From positions 1 through 7,248 of the forward strand of contig JAIDVA010000115.1 of NCBI GenBank assembly GCA_029059925.1: DNA of 7,248 nt. Reading direction: 5' to 3'. Origin of the DNA: Eubacterium sp. (lineage in GTDB: Bacteria > Bacillota > Clostridia > Oscillospirales > Acutalibacteraceae). Numbering within the stretch: the stretch's first letter is position 1; each line of letters opens with the position of its first letter. The notes under the pieces were generated by a model, which saw only the letters and a list, made by a program, of their open reading frames with translations, made no database searches and was not told where the DNA came from. Positions 1 to 5,641 of the stretch are shown here, piece by piece. A program made the position numbers and the translations under genes.

Positions 1-15
1 ATCACCTTTATGAGA

Positions 16-55
16 ATAACATTTTGTATTATGCCTGTCAAGCATAATGTGTTAT
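16..55. other. Imperfect inverted repeat upstream of the first operon promoter
   Basis: ATTATGC at 28-34 pairs perfectly with GCATAAT at 42-48 around a 7-nt loop. An outer pair, ATAACA at 16-21 and TGTTAT at 50-55, extends the fold across an asymmetric internal loop. No T-run follows on the + strand, so it is a poor intrinsic terminator. It lies 14 bp upstream of the likely -35 box of the first operon and could be an operator or the end of an upstream transcript unit. Its role is inferred only from position. Confidence 0.3.
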
Positions 56-68
56 ACAATATAAGTAT

Positions 69-97
69 TTGTAATTTTATTTCATTCGTCATAAAAT
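69..97 (+). promoter_or_regulatory. Likely sigma-A promoter of the flavoprotein/CMD-cupin/hydrolase operon
   Basis: A -35 box TTGTAA (69-74) is separated by 17 bp from a -10 box TAAAAT (92-97). This would start transcription near 104 and give a short leader of about 25 nt before the first ATG at 129. It is the best-spaced match in the 128 bases before the first gene. Boxes were matched by eye. Confidence 0.5.
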
Positions 98-128
98 AGA
101 TTCAGAAAACAAATCAGCAGGAGACATT

Positions 129-365
129 ATGACTTACAGTGAAAATGAAGCAGCGTTAAGGCAAAATCTTATAGATGCAGGCTGCAATAAGAAGCAGTCA
201 GATGAATTAATGAATATGATTCAGAATTGTGAAATCAAACGCTGTATTAAGGAGCTGTCAAAGCATAGATGTCAATTGCTTGATAGTCTGCATAAACATC
301 AAAAATGTATTGATTGTCTGGACTATCTGGTTTATATGCTTGAAAGGGAGAATACATATGAGTAA
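129..365 (+). CDS. Small cysteine-rich conserved protein of unknown function
   Basis: A 78-residue soluble protein with no signal peptide or membrane segment. It looks almost wholly alpha-helical, with charged, leucine-rich stretches at about 5-15, 22-54 and 58-73. It has six cysteines (C19, C34, C39, C48, C60, C63), a histidine-rich middle (H46, H55, H57) and a C-terminal KCIDCLDYLVYML segment. That ending resembles a family of uncharacterised small Firmicute proteins often found beside flavodoxin-like genes (from memory, not searched). The start is supported by AGGAGA at 119-124, four bases before the ATG. Its last eight bases overlap the start of the flavoprotein gene, which suggests translational coupling and a shared role. 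C60-x-x-C63 and the other cysteines could bind a metal or react with thiols, but no known metal-binding fold is evident. Function unknown. Confidence 0.8.
   Translation: MTYSENEAALRQNLIDAGCNKKQSDELMNMIQNCEIKRCIKELSKHRCQLLDSLHKHQKCIDCLDYLVYMLERENTYE
343..350 (+). promoter_or_regulatory. Ribosome binding site fixing the flavoprotein start at 358
   Basis: AAAGGGAG lies seven bases upstream of ATG 358, inside the end of the preceding gene. It favours this start over in-frame upstream ATGs, which would add a segment with no flavodoxin-like sequence ahead of the conserved N-terminal strand. Confidence 0.75.
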
Positions 366-897
366 AAATGTTCTGATTATTTCAACAAGCCTTAGAAATG
401 GAGGCAATTCACAAACACTGGCAAAAAAATTTGCTGATGGTGCAGCCGAGGCAGGCAATCGTGTCGAAATGATTTCTTTGGTTGACAAAACAATCCATTT
501 TTGTAAGGGATGTCTTGCTTGTCAAAAGCTTCAACAATGCGTGATTCGTGACGATTCAAATGAAATTGTAGAAAAAATGAAGAATGCAGATGTTATTTGC
601 TTTGCTACCCCTATTTATTACTATGAAATGAGCGGACAGATGAAAACGCTGCTTGACAGAGCGAATCCGCTCTATGCAAGTGATTATAAATTCAAAGATA
701 TTTATTTCCTTTCATCTGCTGCGGAGGATGAAGAGGGTGTTGACGAAAAAGCATTAAACGGCTTGCAGGGCTGGATTGATTGCTTCGAGAAGGCAGAGCT
801 TAAAGACAGTGTATTCGCAGGCGGTGTTAATGATATTGGTGATATTAAGGACCACAGTGCACTCAATTTGGCCTTTGAATTAGGGGAACGAGTATGA
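358..897 (+). CDS. NADPH-dependent FMN reductase-family flavoprotein with compact Fe-S cysteine motif
   Basis: A 179-residue cytoplasmic flavodoxin-fold protein of the NADPH-dependent FMN reductase group (PF03358-like). The N-terminal strand KNVLIIST is followed by the FMN-phosphate loop SLRNGGNS (residues 11-18). The segment ATPIYYYEMSGQMKTLLDR (83-101) is the family's isoalloxazine-binding and dimer region. Between them sit C49, C52, C55 and C61, a C-x2-C-x2-C-x5-C pattern like the [4Fe-4S] motif of archaeal and clostridial iron-sulfur flavoproteins. It therefore probably transfers single electrons or reduces a small organic substrate using FMN and possibly a cluster. The length is usual for the shorter family members. 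It overlaps the small cysteine-rich gene by 8 bp and its stop overlaps the next start as ATGA, so it sits in an operon. Family is confident; cluster binding and substrate are inferred. Confidence 0.9.
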   Translation: MSKNVLIISTSLRNGGNSQTLAKKFADGAAEAGNRVEMISLVDKTIHFCKGCLACQKLQQCVIRDDSNEIVEKMKNADVICFATPIYYYEMSGQMKTLLDRANPLYASDYKFKDIYFLSSAAEDEEGVDEKALNGLQGWIDCFEKAELKDSVFAGGVNDIGDIKDHSALNLAFELGERV

Positions 898-1415
898 AGA
901 AAGCAGGTGGCTTTTTGATGGCTGTAATTATGCTGTCGGTTTTTTCAGGATGTCGGAATAATGACGAAATCGATTCAACGTTAGGTGAAACTTCTGCTGC
1001 TCAGACAGCCGTAACGCAAGAGCATGTGCATAATGAGGTTTTGACACAAGATGAAGAAGCTATGTACAGTATAATTTTAAAATTCAATGATAATTCGTAT
1101 TTGGCAAGGCTGTATAAAAATGAATCTACGGATGAATTCATGCGTGAATTGCCGCTTACATTGAATATGCATGAATTGAACGGCAACGAAAAATATAATT
1201 ATCTTGATTTTACATTACCTGTCTATTCTGAAAATACAGAGAATATAGAATCAGGGGATATTATGCTGTATGGTGATAACTGTCTTGTGGTATTTTACGA
1301 AAGCTTTCGCACTTCGTACAGCTACACAAGACTTGGTTATATTGAAAATACACAAGATTTTGTTAACGCCTTAGGTGACGGCAATATAACAATAACGATT
1401 GATGTAAAGGAATGA
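894..1415 (+). CDS. Secreted lipoprotein with cyclophilin-like domain
   Basis: A 173-residue protein with a lipoprotein signal: K2-K3, a hydrophobic run to about residue 18, and a lipobox-like VFSGC with C20 as the lipidated residue. The -3 position is F rather than the usual L. A low-complexity Ser/Thr/Ala linker (about 28-45) precedes a globular domain (about 58-172). Segments LPLTLNMHELNGNEKYNYL, GDIMLYGDNCLVVFY and YSYTRLGYI are typical of the cyclophilin-like fold family (PF18050-like). These proteins share the barrel fold of cyclophilins but are not established prolyl isomerases. The mature protein should sit on the outer face of the membrane, unlike the cytosolic enzymes encoded around it. 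The start overlaps the previous stop (ATGA), with AGGGGAA at 882-888 as ribosome binding site. The role is unknown; ligand binding at the cell surface is a guess. Confidence 0.85.
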   Translation: MKKAGGFLMAVIMLSVFSGCRNNDEIDSTLGETSAAQTAVTQEHVHNEVLTQDEEAMYSIILKFNDNSYLARLYKNESTDEFMRELPLTLNMHELNGNEKYNYLDFTLPVYSENTENIESGDIMLYGDNCLVVFYESFRTSYSYTRLGYIENTQDFVNALGDGNITITIDVKE

Positions 1416-2162
1416 ATGATTATGAAAAAACAAACAGCAGGAAGAGATTCTTTGGGTGATTTTGCACCGAAGTTTGCACAGCTTAATGATGATGTGCTTT
1501 TCGGTGAGGTGTGGTCAAGGGAGGATAAATTATCCTTAAGAGACAGGTCACTTGTGACAATCTGTGTTTTTATGGGTAAGGGCCTGGCAGATTCGTCACT
1601 GAAGCATCATCTTGAAAATGCAAGAAAAAATGGTATTACGAAAGACGAAATGGCGGAAATCATAACGCATGCAGCCTTTTATGCAGGCTGGCCTAACGCG
1701 TGGGCTGTATTTAAGCTGGCGAAAGAGGTTTATGCCGAGGATAACTGTATCGGTGAGCACGGCGGTATGTTTGGTATGGGTGAGCCTAATACTGCATATG
1801 CAAAGTATTTTACAGGTGCATCATATTTAAAGCCTCTTACAAATCCTGATACAGATAATCTGTTTTTGGCTAATGTTACCTTTGAGCCGGGCTGCCGTAA
1901 TAACTGGCATATTCATAAGGCTGAAAAGGGCGGAGGACAAATCCTTATTTGTGTTGAGGGTAACGGCTGGTATCAGGAGTTCGGCAAAGAAGCACAAGCG
2001 CTTAAAGCAGGAGATATTGTTGCTATACCGCCCAATGTTAAGCATTGGCATGGTGCCGCAAGTGACAGCTGGTTCAGTCATATTGCAGTTGAGGTTGCAG
2101 GAGAAAATACATCAAACGAGTGGTGTGAGCCTGTAACAGATGAAGAATATAATAATTTATAA
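1416..2162 (+). CDS. Carboxymuconolactone decarboxylase-cupin fusion protein
   Basis: A 248-residue two-domain cytosolic protein. Residues about 20-107 form a carboxymuconolactone decarboxylase (CMD) domain, recognisable in LSLRDRSLVTICVFMGKG and the KNGITKDEMAEIITHAAFYAGWP helices. It lacks the CxxC pair of AhpD-type peroxidases, so it resembles the decarboxylase branch. Residues about 147-228 form a cupin barrel. H165 and H167 (motif NNWHIHKAEKGGGQ), Q175 in place of the usual glutamate, and H210 in PPNVKHWHG are the likely metal ligands. The fold pair suggests action on small lactone, keto-acid or aromatic-derived compounds, but the substrate is unknown. The ATG used here directly follows the previous stop; a second in-frame ATG at 1422 is better spaced (10 versus 4 bases) from AAAGGA at 1406-1411 and may be the true start. 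The next gene starts 22 bp downstream. Confidence 0.9.
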   Translation: MIMKKQTAGRDSLGDFAPKFAQLNDDVLFGEVWSREDKLSLRDRSLVTICVFMGKGLADSSLKHHLENARKNGITKDEMAEIITHAAFYAGWPNAWAVFKLAKEVYAEDNCIGEHGGMFGMGEPNTAYAKYFTGASYLKPLTNPDTDNLFLANVTFEPGCRNNWHIHKAEKGGGQILICVEGNGWYQEFGKEAQALKAGDIVAIPPNVKHWHGAASDSWFSHIAVEVAGENTSNEWCEPVTDEEYNNL

Positions 2163-2184
2163 TTGACCCAAGGAGGTAATTTTA

Positions 2185-3159
2185 ATGACTGAAGAAAAAC
2201 TTAGTTTAGTACAGGAATGGGATAAAACCTTTCCCGAAAGTGAAAATGTTAATCACAGAAAAGTAACCTTCCGCAATCGTTATGGCATAACATTGGCGGC
2301 AGATTTGTATGAACCTAAAAATATACAAGGCAAGCTTCCGGCAATTGCAGTTTGTGGTCCGTTCGGTGCGGTTAAGGAGCAATGCTCAGGCCTATATGCC
2401 CAGACAATGGCTGAAAAAGGCTTTTTAACAATTGCCTTTGACCCCTCTTTTACAGGTGAGAGCGGTGGATATCCAAGATATGTTGCATCACCTGATATTA
2501 ACACGGAGGATTTTCAGGCAGCAGTTGACTTTTTATCAGTTCTGGATACTGTTGATGCCGAAAAAATCGGTGTTATAGGCATTTGCGGCTGGGGCGGTAT
2601 GGCACTTAACGCTGCTGCACTCGACACAAGAATTAAGGCAACGGTTGCATCTACCATGTATGATATGTCACGTGTTAATGCAAACGGTTACTTTGATTCT
2701 GAGGATAATGAGGATATCCGTTATGAAAAGAAAAAGATGATGAATTCCCAGCGTATTGCTGATTATAAAAACGGTAAATACGCAAGGGGCGGCGGAGTTG
2801 TTGACCCTCTCCCTGAGGATGCACCGTTTTTTGTAAAGGATTATTATGATTATTACAAAACAGAACGTGGTTATCACACAAGATCGCTCAATTCAAATGA
2901 TGGCTGGAATATTACCTCCTCGCTTTCGTTTATGAATATGCCTATTCTGCAATACAGCGATGAAATAAGAAGCGCTGTGCTGCTGATTCACGGTGAAAAA
3001 GCACATTCCTGTTATTTCAGCAAGGATGCTTATAAAAAACTTAAGGGAGATAATAAAGAGCTTATGCTTATCCCGAACGCTGTTCATACCGATTTGTATG
3101 ACAGGACAGATGTTATACCTTTTGATAGAATAGCAGACTTTTTTAATAATAATTTTTAA
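2185..3159 (+). CDS. Alpha/beta hydrolase with atypical nucleophile elbow
   Basis: A 324-residue cytosolic alpha/beta-hydrolase-fold protein, last gene of the operon. The N-terminus carries the early strands (HRKVTFRNRYGITLAADLYEP, 24-44) and the oxyanion region AVCGPFGAVKEQ (55-66). The elbow is IGICGWGGMAL (131-141). Here C134 or W136 occupies the place where a GxSxG serine is expected, so the nucleophile is either C134, as in dienelactone hydrolase, or absent. An insertion or cap lies at about 157-250. LLIHGEKAHS (267-276) and VHTDLYD (300-306) supply a possible acid and the catalytic histidine H301. It resembles the YcjY/dienelactone-hydrolase-like group; from memory, close relatives also carry GICGWGG. 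A strong AGGAGGT at 2171-2177, seven bases before the ATG, supports the start. With the CMD-cupin gene just upstream, hydrolysis of an ester or lactone is plausible but not shown. Confidence 0.88.
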   Translation: MTEEKLSLVQEWDKTFPESENVNHRKVTFRNRYGITLAADLYEPKNIQGKLPAIAVCGPFGAVKEQCSGLYAQTMAEKGFLTIAFDPSFTGESGGYPRYVASPDINTEDFQAAVDFLSVLDTVDAEKIGVIGICGWGGMALNAAALDTRIKATVASTMYDMSRVNANGYFDSEDNEDIRYEKKKMMNSQRIADYKNGKYARGGGVVDPLPEDAPFFVKDYYDYYKTERGYHTRSLNSNDGWNITSSLSFMNMPILQYSDEIRSAVLLIHGEKAHSCYFSKDAYKKLKGDNKELMLIPNAVHTDLYDRTDVIPFDRIADFFNNNF

Positions 3160-3168
3160 GAATATAAT

Positions 3169-3208
3169 AAAACCTCACTGTTACTGAATTCAGCAGCAGT
3201 GCGGTTTT
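3169..3208. terminator. Bidirectional intrinsic terminator between convergent genes
   Basis: AAAACCTCACTG (3169-3180) pairs with CAGTGCGGTTTT (3197-3208) with a single mismatch, and the loop contains the self-complementary CTGAATTCAG. Each strand therefore ends in a T-run after the stem. It lies between the hydrolase stop (3159) and the oppositely oriented S-component stop (3209), so it can end both transcripts. Confidence 0.85.
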
Positions 3209-3766
3209 CTATTCATTGCCTAAGTATCTTTTGGGGATTAGATTTGCTTTCATAAGTGCAAAAACGATTGTAGGAATTAATACAAGCTGAATGATAACTC
3301 CCGGCAGCGCAGTTACGAAATAAGAGGTTGCCCATGCCGTAATGGTAATTTCACCTCGTGCGAAAATCAGCGCTTTTGCAATTCCTGCAATGATTCTTCC
3401 TGCAAGCATTGCTGTTACAAGGCTGATATAAAGGTCTGCATATGTGCTTTTAGTAAATATGAATTTAATCATTATTCCTGCAATAAGACCGTATACAGCA
3501 CATTCAAGCATCATTGGCGGAAGTATTGGAGAAGGCGGCATTCCTGTAAACAGGCTTGAAAGCAATGGTCCTGCAAGTCCGCAAATCAGTCCGTACTGCC
3601 AGCCGCATGCAAGTCCGCAAAGCAAAACCGGAATGTGCATAGGGCAATAGATTGAGCCTGCATTTGGTATTGCGTGAAAGGCTTGCGGCAGTACAACGCA
3701 AAGTGCAATACATACAGCTGTGATAATTGATTTTTTTACAGCAGACATTTTGTCAATATTTTTCAT
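3209..3766 (-). CDS. ECF transporter substrate-binding (S) component, substrate unknown
   Basis: A 185-residue, strongly hydrophobic integral membrane protein with about six helices, matching the size of ECF S components (PF12822-like). The first helix contains A17-V-C-I-A21, the AxxxA pattern through which S components dock on EcfT. The region CPMHIPVLLCGLACGW (41-56) and GPLLSSLFTGMPP (66-78) recalls vitamin-type S proteins whose conserved loops form the ligand pocket. The substrate (for example a pyrimidine, pantothenate-like or pyridoxine-like vitamin) cannot be decided from sequence alone. A longer reading from 3826 is possible, but the chosen ATG has a GGGAGG site just upstream and the predicted -10 box lies inside the longer version, so the short form is preferred. 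It is divergent from the EcfA1-EcfA2-EcfT genes that probably energise it. The stop directly abuts the terminator. Confidence 0.9.
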   Translation of the reverse strand: MKNIDKMSAVKKSIITAVCIALCVVLPQAFHAIPNAGSIYCPMHIPVLLCGLACGWQYGLICGLAGPLLSSLFTGMPPSPILPPMMLECAVYGLIAGIMIKFIFTKSTYADLYISLVTAMLAGRIIAGIAKALIFARGEITITAWATSYFVTALPGVIIQLVLIPTIVFALMKANLIPKRYLGNE

Positions 3767-3770
3767 ATAT

Positions 3771-3776
3771 CCTCCC
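3771..3776 (-). promoter_or_regulatory. Ribosome binding site fixing the S-component start at 3766
   Basis: On the - strand GGGAGG ends four bases before ATG 3766. No comparable site precedes the upstream in-frame ATG at 3826. A short hairpin (3780-3796, five-base arms GCAGT/ACTGC) lies just upstream in the leader. Confidence 0.75.
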
Positions 3777-3816
3777 TCAGCAGTGTTATATACTGCCGAA
3801 TTCATTATTTTGGTAA

Positions 3817-3845
3817 AATATATCATACCATTAACTCTATAACAA
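3817..3845 (-). promoter_or_regulatory. Extended -10 promoter of the S-component gene
   Basis: Reading the - strand, -35 TTGTTA (3845-3840) is followed by a 17-bp spacer and TGaTATATT, an extended -10 with the hexamer at 3822-3817. The transcript would start near 3810, about 44 nt before ATG 3766. Five of the six -35 bases lie in the outer end of the neighbouring inverted repeat. Confidence 0.6.
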
Positions 3846-3904
3846 GCCCCCGTGGGGGATATTTCTTCAGCTTTTTTATGAATTATCCCCCACGGGGGCT
3901 TGTT
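3841..3904. repeat. 64-bp perfect inverted repeat between divergent ECF promoters
   Basis: Two 21-base arms (3841-3861 and 3884-3904) are perfect reverse complements around a T-rich 22-nt loop. Each arm runs AACAAG, CCCCC, GT, GGGGG, ATA (or its complement), so each also holds a C5/G5 half-palindrome. The arms are far more GC-rich than the surrounding DNA. The outer ends read TTGTT outward on both strands and form part of the -35 boxes of both flanking promoters. It lies upstream of both genes, so it does not end their transcripts. It could be a MITE or palindromic repeat unit that brought in -35 boxes, or a double operator. No target-site duplication is visible at its edges. Confidence 0.9.
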
Positions 3905-3928
3905 TTGAAATGGGTGTTCATGTAATAT
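3900..3928 (+). promoter_or_regulatory. Promoter of the ecfA1-ecfA2-ecfT operon
   Basis: A -35 TTGTTT (3900-3905) and a -10 TAATAT (3923-3928) are separated by 17 bp. The start point would be near 3935, giving a leader of about 34 nt. The first five bases of the -35 box belong to the right arm of the inverted repeat, mirroring the promoter on the other strand. Confidence 0.5.
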
Positions 3929-3968
3929 ATTTGTCGTTATTATATGATTTACATAATGAGGTGGAATT

Positions 3969-4799
3969 GTGGACTTTATTACTGCTGAAAACTTAATACA
4001 TTCTTATGCTTTTGCCGGCAGTAAGCATCGTTCACTCGATGAGATTTCACTTTTCGTCAAAAAAGGTGAATTTATTACAATCCTTGGTAAAAATGGCTGT
4101 GGAAAAACAACACTCGCAAGGCATCTGAATGCATTGCTTCCGGTTCAGAGCGGTACACTTACTGTTGCAGGACTTGATGTATCGGATAAAAATAATATAT
4201 GGGCAGTGCGCGGTAAATGTGCAATGGTTTTTCAAAATCCCGACAATCAGTTTGTGTCATCCTTGATTGAAGAGGATTTGTCCTTCGGTCCAAGAAATTT
4301 CGGAGTGCCTGAGGAGGAAATTGCCGAAAGAATAAAATGGGCTTTATCAGCTGTTGGTATGAGCGGCTTTGAAAAACATTCGCCGCATATGCTTTCGGGC
4401 GGGCAAAAACAGCGAATTGCTATTGCAGGTGTTCTTGCCATAAAGCCTGATATCATCATATTTGATGAGGTTACAGCTATGCTTGACCCGATAGGCAGGG
4501 AAGAGGTGCTTTCTGCTATTAAGTCTCTTCATGCTCAGGGTCATACAATCATTATGATTTCACATTATATTGAAGAGGCTGTATTTTCCGATACGGTTGT
4601 GATAATGAACAGCGGTAAAATCGCAGCAAAGGGTACGCCTGAAAATATTCTGACAGATACGCGGCTGCTCGAAGGTGCGGGCTTGAGCGTACCTATGCCT
4701 GTAAAAATTTATTATGACCTTTTAGAAAGAGGAATAAGGCTTAACAGCTGCCCTTTAACAAATGAAGAACTGGTGGGTGAATTATGTCGATTGAGTTAA
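3969..4799 (+). CDS. ecfA1: Energy-coupling factor transporter ATPase EcfA1
   Basis: A 276-residue ABC ATPase that powers uptake through an ECF transporter at the inner face of the membrane. All core motifs are intact: Walker A GKNGCGKT (40-47), Q-loop FQNPDNQ with Q89, signature LSGGQKQR (142-149), Walker B IIIFDE (162-167) and H-loop H199. The FQNPDNQF segment and DEVTAMLDP after Walker B fit the EcfA1 branch; the usual residue in DEATAMLDP is A rather than V. The C-terminal stretch after about 240 is the helical extension seen in ECF ATPases. Translation starts at GTG, with GAGGTGG four bases upstream (3958-3964). The last 16 bases overlap ecfA2, so the two ATPases are probably coupled and form a heterodimer. 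EcfT is encoded next and the S component divergently upstream. Confidence 0.95.
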   Translation: MDFITAENLIHSYAFAGSKHRSLDEISLFVKKGEFITILGKNGCGKTTLARHLNALLPVQSGTLTVAGLDVSDKNNIWAVRGKCAMVFQNPDNQFVSSLIEEDLSFGPRNFGVPEEEIAERIKWALSAVGMSGFEKHSPHMLSGGQKQRIAIAGVLAIKPDIIIFDEVTAMLDPIGREEVLSAIKSLHAQGHTIIMISHYIEEAVFSDTVVIMNSGKIAAKGTPENILTDTRLLEGAGLSVPMPVKIYYDLLERGIRLNSCPLTNEELVGELCRLS

Positions 4800-5641
4800 A
4801 ATCAGTATCATACACCTATGCACCGAATACAGCATATTTCTCACAGGCGCTTGATAATGTCAGTCTTACAATACATGACGGTGAATTTGTCGGCATAATG
4901 GGCAAAACAGGCTGTGGCAAATCAACTCTTATTCAGCTTATGGATGGTTTGCTTAAGCCATCACAGGGGAATGTTTTGTTTGACGGACAGGATATAAATT
5001 TGAAAAAATTCGACCGCAGAATTTTAAGACAGAGCATTGCTGTTGTATTTCAATTTCCTGATTATCAGCTTTTTGAAACAACCGTCGAGCGTGATATTGC
5101 CTTTGCACTGAAACACGCACGTTTGTCTAAATCAGAAGTCAAGGAAAGAGTGATTGATGCACTCGGTGCAGTTGGCTTTGATTATAATATTGTTAAGGAT
5201 AAGTCACCGCTCAGCTTTTCAGGCGGTGAAAAAAGAAAACTTGCTATTGCCGGTGCATTAGCTGTAAAACCGAAATATCTTATTTTCGATGAGCCGATAG
5301 CAGGTCTTGATCCTGTGGGCAGAGAAGCATTTTTGCAGCTTATTGATAATCTGAATCTAAATGGTACAGCGATTATTATGATTTCACATAATGCGGATGC
5401 ACTGGCAGAGCACGCATCACGCATAGTACTTATGGATAATGGCAAAGTTGTACGTGACGGAAAAACTGCAGAAGTTCTCAGTGATTATATGTTCCTGCGT
5501 GCAAGCGGTGCAGCAACAGGACAAATAAGCAATATTTCCCGTCTGCTTTGCGAAAAGGGTATTAACATACCGAAAGATACTGTTAAATATAATCAGCTGC
5601 TTGATGAGCTGTGCAGAATTTATGGGAGGGATGGAATATGA
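4784..5641 (+). CDS. ecfA2: Energy-coupling factor transporter ATPase EcfA2
   Basis: The second ABC ATPase of the ECF module, 285 residues. It has Walker A GKTGCGKS (40-47), Q-loop VFQFPDYQLF with Q90, signature FSGGEKRK (145-152, F and E in place of the more common L and Q), Walker B YLIFDEP with D169 and E170, and H-loop H202. The QFPDYQLFETTV segment marks the EcfA2 branch and contributes to the groove that receives the EcfT coupling helices. The start ATG lies within the end of ecfA1, preceded by a modest GGTGGGTGA (4772-4780). Its stop overlaps the ecfT start as ATGA. The catalytic residues look complete, so both ATPase sites should be functional. Confidence 0.95.
   Translation: MSIELKSVSYTYAPNTAYFSQALDNVSLTIHDGEFVGIMGKTGCGKSTLIQLMDGLLKPSQGNVLFDGQDINLKKFDRRILRQSIAVVFQFPDYQLFETTVERDIAFALKHARLSKSEVKERVIDALGAVGFDYNIVKDKSPLSFSGGEKRKLAIAGALAVKPKYLIFDEPIAGLDPVGREAFLQLIDNLNLNGTAIIMISHNADALAEHASRIVLMDNGKVVRDGKTAEVLSDYMFLRASGAATGQISNISRLLCEKGINIPKDTVKYNQLLDELCRIYGRDGI
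5624..5630 (+). promoter_or_regulatory. Ribosome binding site fixing the ecfT start at 5638
   Basis: GGGAGGG lies seven bases before ATG 5638. An upstream in-frame GTG at 5611 would precede this site and add nine residues not expected in EcfT, so 5638 is chosen. Confidence 0.85.

Noticed and set aside
229..357. N-terminal extension of the flavoprotein in the same frame
   Set aside because: The added residues show no flavodoxin-like sequence and overlap the small cysteine-rich gene almost entirely. ATG 358 has a strong, well-spaced ribosome binding site and begins with the family's first strand.
3767..3826. Longer S-component reading starting at 3826
   Set aside because: The predicted -10 box (3817-3822) lies within it, and the extension is polar with no family resemblance. 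The internal ATG at 3766 has a GGGAGG site.
3841..3904. CRISPR repeat or intrinsic terminator
   Set aside because: There is a single inverted pair, not a spaced direct-repeat array, and it lies upstream of the 5' ends of both genes, where it would not end either transcript.
3767..3968. Riboswitch controlling the ECF genes
   Set aside because: The predicted leaders are only about 44 and 34 nt, and no vitamin riboswitch core motif was recognised. The large hairpin is upstream of both predicted transcription starts.
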